In this document: positions 45,507 through 55,376 of the stretch, piece by piece
How positions within the stretch are numbered: the stretch's first letter is position 1
Layout: every line of letters starts with the position of its first letter
Assembly: GCA_963758025.1 (NCBI GenBank)
Contig: CAVWUA010000005.1
Location: 248,001 to 312,000 of the forward strand
DNA length: 64,000 nucleotides
Reading direction: 5' to 3'
Origin: CAVWUA01 sp963758025
GTDB taxonomy: Bacteria > Planctomycetota > Planctomycetia > Isosphaerales > Isosphaeraceae
Notes under the pieces: model-generated
Seen by the model: the letters and a program-made list of their open reading frames with translations, nothing else
Databases searched by the model: none
What the model was told of the DNA's origin: nothing
Program-made: the position numbers and the translations under genes

Positions 45507-47767
45507 TTACGCGCTCCGAACCCGGGTCCCGATCGTCCGGTCGTGAGGCGCGGGAATGGCCTGCGGCTCCATCGAGTTGACGGCGTGATGGTACACCGTG
45601 CGGTGCGGGAATGGGATCTCGATGCCCAGTTCGTCGAATTTATTCTTGACCCGTCGCAGAAACTCGCGCTTGACGGTCCACTGCTGAAGCGGACGGGTCT
45701 TGATGAAGAACTTGATGACGACCGCCGAATCGCCAAAGGCATCGACGCCGAGCATCGTCAAGTCTTCCAGGATCAGGGGGCTGTAGGTCGGGTCCCTGCG
45801 GAGCTGGCGGCCGAGATCGCTGAGAATCTCCATGACCTCATCGACATCTTCCTTGTACGCGACTCCAACATCGAACAGAGCACGCGACCAACCGTGGGTC
45901 ATGTTCGTGACCGAGGTGATCTCGCCATTGGGGATAAAGAGCGCACGCCCTTCGAGATCGCGGAGCACGGTCATCCGTAGCGTGATCTGTTCGACCTGAC
46001 CGGCCAGTTCGCCGATCTTGACCACGTCGTTGAGCTTGTACTGGTTCTCCAGGAGAATCACGAAGCCGTAGAAGTAGTCGCGGATCAGGTTCTGAGCGCC
46101 GAAGGCCACGGCCAAACCAACGACGGCGGCCCCACCCATCAAGGGGGCGATGGGTACGCCGATCTCCTGAAAGACCATCAGGAATCCGCCGATGAAGATC
46201 GCCACCGACGCGGCATTGTGAAAGACGCCGACGAGCGTTCGCGCCCGGTCCTCGCGCTCTTCCTTGGTGCCCCGCATGCTGCTCCGGCTCATCAGGTGAA
46301 TCAGCCGTCTCGTGAAGACGCGCGAGAGCCAGTGGAGGAAAATCATGCCGATCACGATCGCCAGCAGACGGGGGCCATGATCCAGCAACCACTGGAGCAT
46401 GTTTCGCGGAGAGAACGGATTCTGGAGCTTCTCGATCGTCTTCTCAGCGATCTTGAGCTGCTCCTTCGCATGCTCGGCCTTGCTCAGAGCGGCGTTCTGC
46501 TGAGTGAGCAAGCTCCCGTGCTCGGCCTGCAGGTCGTTCAATCGATCGGTCCGGTCGCGCACCTCGGCCCGCGCCTCGCGGAATCGCTTTTCCGCTTCGC
46601 GGATTCGTTTGACCAGGTCCTGCAGCTCGGCGGGAGGCGCGCCCGCGATCGACTTCTCCTGCAGCTCGTCGGCCAGCGTGCTCCGGGTTTCGTTGGCATT
46701 GTCCGCCTTGCGACGGGTCGTATCTAGTAGCTTCTTTTCCAGGGTAATGTTCTCATCGAGGGCCTTCAGCCGCTCGGAGATCGAGAGCGCTTCCTGCTTG
46801 GCTATGTCAGCCGCCTCAGCCTTTTCCTGCGCGTCTTCCTGGGCCTTAACCATCTCCTCGGTCGGTGGCTTGGGAGGCGTGGAATCCGCTACGGGTGTCG
46901 TGGCTGGGGCCGGTTCGACCGCCCCCAAGGCTCCCGGCATGCCGACGGGCGTCGGCGCTGGTGCCGCGGGAGCCGTCGGAGCCGGAGTGGAAGCCGTCGC
47001 GGCCGGGGTAGGCGATGGGGTAGAGACCTCCGCGGGAGCCGTCGGGGCCGGGGTCACGACCACGGGAGCCGGGGTGGCCTCATCGGGGTCGGCGTCGCCG
47101 TGGAGGGTTCGCCTGCCGCGGGAGTCGCCTCGGCTTTGGGCGGCTCCTTCACGTCACCGGTTAGACTCGCAAGGGCAGCTTGCTCCTGAGCCAGCTTTTC
47201 TTCAATCGAAGTGATCTTCTGCTTAAGTGTCTTACGCTCCTCGATCGACAGGTCAAATCGATCCTTGGAGAGTTTCCAGGACTTTTCCAGGGTCTTTCGA
47301 TCCGCCTCGAGCTTCTGGATTTCCTCAGGCTTGCCCGTCGCGCCAATCTTCTTGATCTCCTTTTCGAGATCTTGAAATTGCGCATCAAGCTTCTTGAATT
47401 CCGCCTCTGCCTGAGCATATTCGCTCTCCGGGTCATCCTGAGAGGCTTTCAGCTCGGCAAGCTGCTTCTCATCAGCGGTGATACTTCGTTGCAAGCCGGC
47501 AATCTTCTCCGCTTCGGAGGGAGCGTTCTTCGCGGCGGTTTTTTCCCGCGTGGATCCAGCGACCTTAAGCACACCGCCGTCCTTGCGTGGGGCGATGTCC
47601 GATCCTGCCTCATCATTCGCCACGGCAACGACAACCGGCACGACAGGTGTGGTTTCCCCAACACCCGAATCCGGGATTCCGCCAAGTGTGCTCAGAAGCA
47701 GAAACGTGATCACAATCAACCTCCATGTTGATGAGAGATCAAAAGATCCATGAGGGCGGAAAGTCAT
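45507..47767 (-). CDS. MscS-type mechanosensitive channel with coiled-coil and Ala/Pro-rich linker, frame corrected
   Basis: About 753 residues. A signal or membrane start (STWRLIVITFLLLSTLGGI) is followed by two long coiled-coil stretches separated by an Ala/Pro/Thr-rich linker around 46900-47100. The C-terminal 270 residues are the MscS pore and cytoplasmic domain: GLAVAFGAQNLIRDYFYGFV, DVVKIGELAGQVEQITLRMT and FIPNGEITSVTN. One G is missing near 47083 in the linker. ATG 47767 was chosen. It senses membrane tension. The long periplasmic coiled coil resembles MscK/MscM large members but is shorter. Confidence 0.85.
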
Positions 47768-47914
47768 GGAGAGAAGGGGGAGACCCAAACGTCGGAGCTG
47801 ATTCAAGGGGGATGGGTCGAGGGCACCAGCCTCAACGGACGGGCTGTGTTCGAGGACCTTCCTTTGAGAGGGTATCGAATATAGGGCCGAAGGAATTCGC
47901 GTCAACCCGAGCCT

Positions 47915-50830
47915 CTATCCCAGGGTCACGTCGATCCGAGCCATTTCATGAGGGGTGAGGTCGAGAAGCACGGCATCGCCATCGACGGGAAGGTCCACGA
48001 CCAGTTCGTCGTTGAAGTCAGTCTGACGGGCACAGATCGGGTTTCGCAGGAGCCGCAGACGGCAACGGGCAGGTCGTCCGGCGGTTTCCAGGACGTGAAA
48101 GGCCACCCCCCAGCCTCGACCGTCGCCGGAATGTTCGACCGGCTCAACCCGACTGACGGCGACCGCCTTGTTGTCGATATGGAAGAACCAACCGGCAGGA
48201 CCGGGTCGGGGCGGTCCCGATTCGGTCGGCAGCACCAGCGCGGGCGTGTTGAAATCCTGAGCCGCGTGGAACGGGTGTTCGAGATCGAGCACGACCCCGA
48301 GCCGGAAATGACGGCACTCCTCCCGCCCCGCGATCAGGATCGTATCGAGCATCCGAGCGCCATGCCGGCGGTGATGGGCCAGGCCGCCGAAAATGAGTCC
48401 GGTCCGCTGCCGGCGGGTCGCAATGTCGAACACCTCAGGCGTTTCGGGACGTTCGGCCTCCGTTTCGACCGGGTTCCCCAGACACGTCCGGCGCAGCAAG
48501 GCGTTCCCGTCCGCCCAGGCCCACCGACACGAGAGAAATCGGGACCATGGATCGGCAAGGGCCATCCGTTCTTGCCAGGCCGGGTCGAGGTCAGAAAGCG
48601 ACACATCCACTTCCAGCACCGGCCGCCCGCTCCAGAGGCGGTAGCGCTGTTGGAACCGGGCGAGAGCTTGGTCATGAGCGGGGTCGAGTAAAATACCTTT
48701 ACTGACGGCCTGCACGAGAGCCGGGCCGCCGTAATCCACGTCAAACTGCTCGACGCGCATCTGACTCGTCATGGTTGAGCCGTCGGGACCGGTCAAGCCG
48801 GCAATGACCAGTTGCTGACCGAGCCTCGCAGCCGGCTCTCCCAGCGCTCTTAACGAGCGAATCCCGCCAGTCGCGGGGTCGATCTCGACTTCCATCGACT
48901 CGTTGCGGAGGGTTTTCTCGCGTATCCCCAGGCGATCCATCGGCGCGGGGGAAAGATCGAATGTCGTTGGCTCTCGGCCGACCCAGGCATATCCATACGC
49001 GGGTAAATCAACGACAGCCCAGACCCCCTCTTCCGTGAATTGCGATGCGCGGAGTGGCCCCTCGGGACGGAGGTCGGCCGAGGCCTCGGGCAGCAGAACC
49101 GCCGCCCGCCTGGGAATTCCCAGGGTGTTCAGGATGAGATATCCAGGTCGCCCGTCCGTCTGATCACTGGTCACGATCTGAGCCACGGACCTCTGCCAGC
49201 GCGATTCTTGAACCGAGATCGCGGCACGTGCGTCTTCCAACCGCCCGGTCTCCAGGCTCTCCTCGATCTCGGCGGGGCGCCGCGACTCCATCACATCATC
49301 GCTGGGTTCCGGCTCGGAACCTCCCAGGGCCTTCGTCAGAGACCGCAACACCGACAGCGAATCAAACCGAGCACGAAGCCCCGTATGAACGACACGCCTG
49401 GAGATCGGCGTTGGATCACGACGGGCGACTGCCTGTGATAGATACGGCGTGCCGTACTCATCCGGCTCGGGCTGGAAATGCTCGAACGGGCGGTCGGTCA
49501 GGTGAAAATAATCGCTCAGGGTCGTCCAGCGGGCAAGCACGGGAGAGTAGGCCGCCACGCGTCGGAGGTCGAGAAACCAGCCGGACAACGGGCTGGGCCA
49601 GTGAACGAGCGTGATCGTTGCGACGTGGTCGTCCTTCATCGTCCGGGCCAACCGCCAGGGCAGGAAGGCCCCTTGCGCCGGTCGATCGGCGGCGACCGGC
49701 GGACGCATCAGCGATTCCAGATGCGATCCATCGGGCGACTCCCACAGTCGTTTCGTCTCGGGAGGGACCGGGAAGCGGCCGTCGTCGAGGGCGAGGTGCA
49801 AGGCGAAGCGCACGCCGAACCGCCGGGCGATCTGCGGCAGTTGCGGATAGAGACCAAATCGTCGCCGTGCGAACGTCTCCACGGCCCGGTCATCCAGCAG
49901 GCGGCGATAGACTTCCTCGCCGTGCCGATACTGCCAGAGGATCGACTCGAACGGGCGTAACGGCTCGTCGGTCTCGTCATACGCCCCACCGGCGACATCG
50001 GCCCAGCCCTCGGTGATGGCGTCGCGGAGCATGGCCAGGTGTTCCGGATCGGACTGTTCCAGCGCTTCGATCGCACGAGCCGGCGCGACGATTGTGACCG
50101 GAGCGCGGGCCTCCAGAGCGTCGGCCAGGGCGTCCTTGGTGGCCGCATGGTCGATCAAGCAGAGATCCACCAGGTAGGCGTCCACCGGATAGAACCGCTC
50201 GCGCGCCTGGGTCAGCAGTTCGAAGGCCGCGCGGAGTCGGTTCACGGCGGCGGGATGATCGCCGCTACGCCAGGCGCGGGCACCGGCCAGGGTTTCGCGG
50301 GTGAGGCTCTCAACATCGAGACAGTCGACGTGCCCCATCGCGATCGTCAGGTCACGGAGCCACCAGCGCGCGGTGCCCAGGGCCAGGAAGTCAAGAGCGA
50401 CGGCATCCGACTCGTCCACAACGGCCTCAACGTCGTCCATGCAGCCGAGGACGCGCCGAGCGAACCCAAGGCGGTCGCCGTCGGCTTCCAGAAGCACAAC
50501 ACCGACATCATCCGCCTGCTGGCGAAATCCCGAAGGGAGCCGGTCGGCCACGCTGGCGGGAAGGACGCGCACTTCATTGGAGTACGGGTGGGAGGGCATC
50601 TCGGCCCCCTCGATCGCGGGCAATTCGGCCGCTTGCGCGAGAATCGCCGGGTGCCAGAGGGCCGAGACCGCGGTCCAGGTGGCGAGCGCCTCGGCGTCGG
50701 AGAGTCGGGCGTTCGGCTCCTGACCGTCGGGATGGATCATCGCAACGAGCCGCCAGCGGCCGGTTGTTGGCGCATCCGGCGTCGTGGGATCACCTTCGGG
50801 GATGGTCCCTTCCGGGTCGGGTGAGGCCAT
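47915..50830 (-). CDS. GH38 alpha-mannosidase-related protein with atypical N-terminus
   Basis: Intact, 971 residues. The C-terminal 600 residues resemble the beta domains of GH38 alpha-mannosidases (GIREKTLRNESMEVEIDPAT, LEVDVSLSDLDPAWQERMAL). The middle has AGGAYDETDEPLRPFESILW, comparable to the catalytic E-x-D region. The N-terminal 220 residues do not show the usual HxD zinc motif of GH38, so catalysis may be altered or lost. No signal peptide is visible, which suggests a cytoplasmic role. Its start is 7 bp from the DUF480 gene stop. The substrate is unknown. Confidence 0.6.
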   Translation of the reverse strand: MASPDPEGTIPEGDPTTPDAPTTGRWRLVAMIHPDGQEPNARLSDAEALATWTAVSALWHPAILAQAAELPAIEGAEMPSHPYSNEVRVLPASVADRLPSGFRQQADDVGVVLLEADGDRLGFARRVLGCMDDVEAVVDESDAVALDFLALGTARWWLRDLTIAMGHVDCLDVESLTRETLAGARAWRSGDHPAAVNRLRAAFELLTQARERFYPVDAYLVDLCLIDHAATKDALADALEARAPVTIVAPARAIEALEQSDPEHLAMLRDAITEGWADVAGGAYDETDEPLRPFESILWQYRHGEEVYRRLLDDRAVETFARRRFGLYPQLPQIARRFGVRFALHLALDDGRFPVPPETKRLWESPDGSHLESLMRPPVAADRPAQGAFLPWRLARTMKDDHVATITLVHWPSPLSGWFLDLRRVAAYSPVLARWTTLSDYFHLTDRPFEHFQPEPDEYGTPYLSQAVARRDPTPISRRVVHTGLRARFDSLSVLRSLTKALGGSEPEPSDDVMESRRPAEIEESLETGRLEDARAAISVQESRWQRSVAQIVTSDQTDGRPGYLILNTLGIPRRAAVLLPEASADLRPEGPLRASQFTEEGVWAVVDLPAYGYAWVGREPTTFDLSPAPMDRLGIREKTLRNESMEVEIDPATGGIRSLRALGEPAARLGQQLVIAGLTGPDGSTMTSQMRVEQFDVDYGGPALVQAVSKGILLDPAHDQALARFQQRYRLWSGRPVLEVDVSLSDLDPAWQERMALADPWSRFLSCRWAWADGNALLRRTCLGNPVETEAERPETPEVFDIATRRQRTGLIFGGLAHHRRHGARMLDTILIAGREECRHFRLGVVLDLEHPFHAAQDFNTPALVLPTESGPPRPGPAGWFFHIDNKAVAVSRVEPVEHSGDGRGWGVAFHVLETAGRPARCRLRLLRNPICARQTDFNDELVVDLPVDGDAVLLDLTPHEMARIDVTLG

Positions 50831-50836
50831 TTTCGG

Positions 50837-51607
50837 TCAGGCTCCGAGCGAGGTTTTGAGGGCGTACAATTCGTCGGCAAGGGTCTGAACGGTGGTTCGC
50901 AAGGAGGCGATCTCAGCTTTTCGCGCCTCCACCTCATCCCTCCAGCCTGGCGACGCGGCGGCCCGGGTTGTGGCGGGTTCCATTTCGTCGTCAACCGCGT
51001 TGTGGGAGTGCTTCTGCCGTTCGCGTTCGAGTTCCTCGGGCGGATAGAGACCGTGGGTCACGACAATACCCCGGCGCTGGCCGGGCGGTGAGAGATAGAC
51101 GACCAATCCACGACTGGTCAGGTATTCGAGGACCGTCTGCAAGGCCGCCAGATCGGGCAAGGGTTCCATCCGACTGGCGCGGGTGCGAAGCTCTCCTTCT
51201 GTCTGAGAACCACGCAGCATCAGTTCGGCAAGAACCGCCATCTCCACAGGACGGTTCTTCAGTTCGAGCCAGTCATAGAGCGTGTGTTTCCAGCGCTGGA
51301 CGCGACCCGACCCCTCGACCAGTACGACCGCCCCTTTGTGGCGGAGTCCTTGCAGGATCTCCTCGACGTCATCGGCGTCATAATTCGTGACCGGGTCGCG
51401 GTTCGACTTCTGGTTGCATCCGGTGACAAGCGAAGCCAGCGTCATCGGATAGACGTCAGGAGTCGTCTTCTGCTTTTCAACCAGCACACCCAGAACTCGT
51501 CGTTCTCGGGGTGAAAGCGGAACCCATTTTGGCTCGGCGTCGGACAACGGTCTCTCCTCACGATCTCGCAGAGTAGGGATTCGGGACGGCGAAACGTTCT
51601 CGCTCAC
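50837..51607 (-). CDS. DUF480 (YceH family) protein
   Basis: Intact, 256 residues. Two winged-helix-like repeats in YceH style: PLSPRERRVLGVLVEKQKTT at residues 30-49, then CNQKSNRDPVTNYDADDVEE, and RPVEMAVLAELMLRGSQTEG. A C-terminal charged helix (VEARKAEIASLRTTVQTLAD) follows. The family is conserved but its role is unsettled. It overlaps the AhpD-like gene by 4 bp and lies 6 bp before the GH38-related gene, so the three are co-transcribed. Confidence 0.85.
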   Translation of the reverse strand: MSENVSPSRIPTLRDREERPLSDAEPKWVPLSPRERRVLGVLVEKQKTTPDVYPMTLASLVTGCNQKSNRDPVTNYDADDVEEILQGLRHKGAVVLVEGSGRVQRWKHTLYDWLELKNRPVEMAVLAELMLRGSQTEGELRTRASRMEPLPDLAALQTVLEYLTSRGLVVYLSPPGQRRGIVVTHGLYPPEELERERQKHSHNAVDDEMEPATTRAAASPGWRDEVEARKAEIASLRTTVQTLADELYALKTSLGA

Positions 51608-52122
51608 GGTAACTCGATCTGGAGCGCCCGATTGACGCGGTTGGTGAGGTTGGCCAGTCCCACCGTCACCGTCAACTCCGTTAATTCGCGGTCATGCAGG
51701 AATTTCTTGAGCCGATTGACCAGTTCGTCATCGGCCTTGAGATTGCGCGTCAGGGCCTCGGCATAGCGCATCACATCGCGCTGGTGCTCGTCGTAAGCGT
51801 CGCTCGTCTCGCTCTGCTCCACTTCCTTGAGCTGCCGCTCCGACAGCCCGGCCGACGCGCCGAACCCTCGGTGGTAGTGCAGGCAATAATCGCAATCGTT
51901 GATCTGTGACGTCTTCAGATACGCCAGCTCGCGAAACTTCCGGTCGAGCTTTGTCTTCGCAGACGCCTGATCAAAGGCGATAAATGTTTCAAAGAGTTCA
52001 GGGTTATGCGCCAACGCCTTGAACAAATTCGGCATGACGCCGAGTTGCTGCTCCACACGGTCGTACAGCGGTCGAATCGTCTCAGCCGCCTGATCTTTCG
52101 AGACATAGTCAACGAAGGCCAT
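51604..52122 (-). CDS. AhpD-like (carboxymuconolactone decarboxylase family) peroxidase-related protein
   Basis: Intact, 172 residues. All-helical fold with the redox CxxC and His pattern CDYCLHYHRGFGASAGL at residues about 76-92. ETIRPLYDRVEQQLGVMPNL at the start is typical of the peroxidase-related subgroup. It could act as an alkylhydroperoxidase or thiol reductant. It precedes the DUF480 gene with a 4-bp overlap. A gap of 89 bp separates it from the epimerase upstream. Confidence 0.85.
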   Translation of the reverse strand: MAFVDYVSKDQAAETIRPLYDRVEQQLGVMPNLFKALAHNPELFETFIAFDQASAKTKLDRKFRELAYLKTSQINDCDYCLHYHRGFGASAGLSERQLKEVEQSETSDAYDEHQRDVMRYAEALTRNLKADDELVNRLKKFLHDRELTELTVTVGLANLTNRVNRALQIELP

Positions 52123-52211
52123 GATGCGGCTCCGAAAGGTTCGTGTTGAGCGATCGGAGAAAACGACGGAAGGGCCTCATCGTAGTCCCGTCCAGGGTCT
52201 CCCTCAAGCCT

Positions 52212-53006
52212 TCAGAACCGATCAAGACTCGCTTTCAGTGTCTGGAAGACGGCTGCCTGGTCGGCTGACGGGTCCGGCCAGATGGTAAGAAAGCCCTGGT
52301 AGTTGATCTCTTCCAGGGAACCAAGATATTCCTCCCAGTCCAGCGCTCCGGCAGGGAAGTTGACCCCGCGTGGGTTGGTCATCAGCGTCCGGCGGGAGGG
52401 ACCGGTCGCGTCACTGGCATAGGCATGAACGACCCACGGGCCAAGCTCACGGATCGCGATCACCGGATCATTGCCGTGCTGAAGCGACGTGCCCGGATCG
52501 ATGCTCGCGGCCAGCCCCGGCTCGTTCAGCCGATCGAGGACGCCGCGGAGCACGTTTCCGGGTTCGGTCCCGGTCTCAATCGCCAGCCGCACACCTCGAT
52601 GTTCCGCGCGACGGCCCAGCTCGCGCAGGGCGTGCCGGAAGATCTCCTGACGCGTCGCGTCCGTCTCAGGGGGAACGGCCCCGACGCGAGCCAGCATGAG
52701 CCCGCTGCCCAACTCGAAGCCCATCGCGAACGCCCGCTCGGCGCGGGCCAGCCGTTCGTCAAGCTGCTCCTCCGTATCAAATGTCCGGCGGGTTGGTAGG
52801 TGCAGGGCGATCAGGTTCAACTCGACCGACCGGAGCAAGTGCCGCAGCTCTCGGCGCCCGGTGTCACCGAGCCGATCGGGTGCGAGCTCCCCGATCGCGT
52901 CGAGCACCACCCCCTTGGCCCCGATGCGAGCGGCTTCACGGATCTGGTCACGGATCGTGCCGTGCGGCGAGGGATTGATGCGGAGCCCCAGCGGAGAGCG
53001 GATCAT
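52212..53006 (-). CDS. Sugar phosphate isomerase/epimerase (TIM barrel), cytoplasmic
   Basis: Intact, 264 residues with no signal peptide. The fold shows LRINPSPHGTIRDQIREAAR, LNLIALHLPTRR, GVRLAIETGTEPGNVL (metal Glu) and LAASIDPGTSLQHGNDP. HAYASDATGPSR carries His and Asp near the active site. The enzyme probably uses a metal to epimerise a keto-sugar. The substrate is unknown. It is divergent from pabB, with 133 bp between the starts. Confidence 0.75.
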   Translation of the reverse strand: MIRSPLGLRINPSPHGTIRDQIREAARIGAKGVVLDAIGELAPDRLGDTGRRELRHLLRSVELNLIALHLPTRRTFDTEEQLDERLARAERAFAMGFELGSGLMLARVGAVPPETDATRQEIFRHALRELGRRAEHRGVRLAIETGTEPGNVLRGVLDRLNEPGLAASIDPGTSLQHGNDPVIAIRELGPWVVHAYASDATGPSRRTLMTNPRGVNFPAGALDWEEYLGSLEEINYQGFLTIWPDPSADQAAVFQTLKASLDRF

Positions 53007-53139
53007 GCGTGGCGGTTCCTTCGACTTCCGGCCCTTTGGCTTCGATTGGCGCCGATGGCCGGCTGGGTTTCTAATAGGGGTTGGTTCTGACGTTGACTCT
53101 ATTTGAACGTCTCGGACGGGTCCGCTTCCAGGGGGATTG

Positions 53140-54555
53140 ATGAGGATCGCTCAGATCGGCGGACACCACGTCCCCCTGGACATCCCCCCAGGTCGACTCT
53201 CCCTGCTGATCGGCGCGGCGGAGCAACCCGCGCTGCTGGAGAGTGGTCCCGGCTTCGGCGATGCCGGCCGCTGGAGCATCCTGACGGCGAGGCCCCGCCT
53301 GGTCTTCGAGGCCGACGAGCACTCGTGGACGATCCGCCGCGAGGGCCGAACCACCGCGACCGGGCACAACGACCCGCTCGACGCCCTCGGCCGCTTGATC
53401 GACGACCTTGGCCTCTCGTCCTCGGAAGTCAACCTCCCCGCCGAACCTGACAACCCGCCATTCCAGGGCGGTCTGGTCGGCTTCGTGAGCTATGATCTGG
53501 CCCCCCGTCTCGAACGTCTGCCGCGTAAGGCCCCGCGCGATTCGCGTGTGCCGGTGATTCGCTTCGCCCTCTACGACTGGGCCGTGACGGTCGATCATCG
53601 CACCGGCGAGGTCGTGCTGTCCGCCTATGACATTCTTCAAGACGACAGCCCACGATCCCGCATCACTTCGCTTCGACAGTGGCTGGAGGCCGCGAAAACG
53701 GCGACTCTCCCCCTCTCCCGACGGATCGAACCGCCGATCGGCGATATGCCCCGATCCGCCTACCTGGCCAGCGTTCAGAACGCCCTCGAATACATCCGCG
53801 CTGGCGATATCTTCCAGGTCAATCTCTCTCAACGCTTTACAGCGCGAGGTCAGTGGGAATCGCTCAGCCTGTATCAAAGGCTGAAGTCGATCAGTCCGGC
53901 CCCCTTTTCGGCCTTCCTGCGCTGGGACGATCTTGCGGTCATCAGCGCCAGCCCGGAATGGTTCTATCAGACACGAGGGGATCGGATCGTCACCCGACCG
54001 ATCAAGGGGACGCGTCCTCGAGGTTCTTCCGCCGTCGAAGACCAACGGCTTGCCGACGAGCTGCGTTCCAGCCCGAAAGACCGGGCCGAACTGACAATGA
54101 TCGTGGACCTGGAGCGGAATGACCTGGGGCGGGTCTGCCAGTTCGGTTCCGTCCACGTTACCGATCCAATGAGCATCGAGAGCTATGCCCAGGTGCATCA
54201 CCTGGTTGCCACGGTCGAGGGTCGCCTCCGGCCCGAATGCGGGCCAATGGATGTCATCCGGGCCGTCTTTCCCGGCGGGTCGATCACCGGAGCGCCCAAG
54301 ATCCGGGCGATGGAGATCATCGACGAGCTGGAGCCGTCGCGCCGGAGCCTTTACACCGGAGCGATCGGATATTACAGCCAGGGTGGGACGTCGGCCTTCA
54401 ATATCCCGATCCGCACCCTGCTGATCGAGGGGGATCGGGCATGTTACCAGGTCGGCGGCGGAATCGTGGCCGATTCCGTTCCGGAGCTGGAATACGAGGA
54501 AACCCTGCACAAAGGGCACGGTCTGCGCACCTTGCTGGAGGATGCCGGGGCATGA
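53140..54555 (+). CDS. pabB: Aminodeoxychorismate synthase component I
   Basis: Intact, 471 residues from ATG 53140, behind a gggga site. The chorismate-binding domain shows YIRAGDIFQVNLSQRF, RPIKGTRPRG, DLERNDLGRV and FPGGSITGAPKIRAMEII, typical of PabB rather than the TrpE-only signature. The enzyme makes 4-amino-4-deoxychorismate for p-aminobenzoate and folate, in the cytoplasm. It normally needs glutamine amidotransferase PabA, which is not in the window. The stop overlaps the next start in ATGA. Confidence 0.9.
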   Translation: MRIAQIGGHHVPLDIPPGRLSLLIGAAEQPALLESGPGFGDAGRWSILTARPRLVFEADEHSWTIRREGRTTATGHNDPLDALGRLIDDLGLSSSEVNLPAEPDNPPFQGGLVGFVSYDLAPRLERLPRKAPRDSRVPVIRFALYDWAVTVDHRTGEVVLSAYDILQDDSPRSRITSLRQWLEAAKTATLPLSRRIEPPIGDMPRSAYLASVQNALEYIRAGDIFQVNLSQRFTARGQWESLSLYQRLKSISPAPFSAFLRWDDLAVISASPEWFYQTRGDRIVTRPIKGTRPRGSSAVEDQRLADELRSSPKDRAELTMIVDLERNDLGRVCQFGSVHVTDPMSIESYAQVHHLVATVEGRLRPECGPMDVIRAVFPGGSITGAPKIRAMEIIDELEPSRRSLYTGAIGYYSQGGTSAFNIPIRTLLIEGDRACYQVGGGIVADSVPELEYEETLHKGHGLRTLLEDAGA

Positions 54556-55376
54556 TCTGGGTCCGCGGTGAGATCGTTCCCGACGAGGTGGTGCGCGTCA
54601 GCATCCTGGATCGCACGTTCGAACACGGTCTGGGCCTTTTCGAGACTTTCCGCACGTGGAACGGTCACGCAACACTACTCGACCGCCACCTTGCACGATT
54701 GATTCGATCCGCCGTGGAACTTCGCCTACCGCTCCGTCCGGCAATCGACCTGCCCGATGCTGAGGCGGTCGCGGCCTTGAGGCGAGCCAACGGCTACGAG
54801 AACGACGCTCTGCTGCGGATCACGATGAGCGGTGGCCTTTCCGAGACCGAATGCGGGGTCGTCTGGATGCGAGCACGTCCCCTACCCTCAACATCCGACG
54901 CAATGGTCCGGATTCGCGGGAGGCGCTGGTCGATCGAACGGGACGAGTCTCTCTCCGCGTACAAGACTCTGAATTACTGGCGGAAACGACGCATCTTTGA
55001 GCGTGCCCAGGCAGACGGCTACGGCGAGGCTCTGGGGAAGACGCCCGACGGCGCCATCCGGGAGGGAACCCGGACCAATCTTTTCCTGGTCCGTCATGGA
55101 GGTCTGAAGACACCGACGCTTGAGGGGTTCGGACTGCCGGGGATCATGCGGGAGATTGTCATGGAACGGGCACGACACCTTGAAATCGAGGTCCAGGAAA
55201 CGATGATCGATGAGGCGTCCCTCGAAGGGGCCGACGAGGTGTTCCTGACCAACTCGGTCCGGGGACTGCTGCCGGTCGCCGAAATCGGCTCCCGGCGCTG
55301 GGATGCCCCGGGCCCCTTGACCCGTCAGCTCCAAGAGGACATTCTGCGATGGCTGTTCACGGGAGGAAAGACGTGA
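54552..55376 (+). CDS. pabC: 4-amino-4-deoxychorismate lyase-like PLP enzyme (class IV aminotransferase)
   Basis: Intact, 274 residues. DRTFEHGLGLFETFRTWNGH at the N-terminus and YKTLNYWRKRRIFERAQADG supply the PLP-Lys region, and IREGTRTNLFLV and VFLTNSVRGLLPVAEIG are conserved class IV segments. With pabB immediately upstream, lyase activity that yields p-aminobenzoate is the likely role. A branched-chain aminotransferase relative is the alternative. ATGA overlaps the pabB stop, and its own stop overlaps the nif3-like ATG (TGATG). Confidence 0.85.
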   Translation: MIWVRGEIVPDEVVRVSILDRTFEHGLGLFETFRTWNGHATLLDRHLARLIRSAVELRLPLRPAIDLPDAEAVAALRRANGYENDALLRITMSGGLSETECGVVWMRARPLPSTSDAMVRIRGRRWSIERDESLSAYKTLNYWRKRRIFERAQADGYGEALGKTPDGAIREGTRTNLFLVRHGGLKTPTLEGFGLPGIMREIVMERARHLEIEVQETMIDEASLEGADEVFLTNSVRGLLPVAEIGSRRWDAPGPLTRQLQEDILRWLFTGGKT

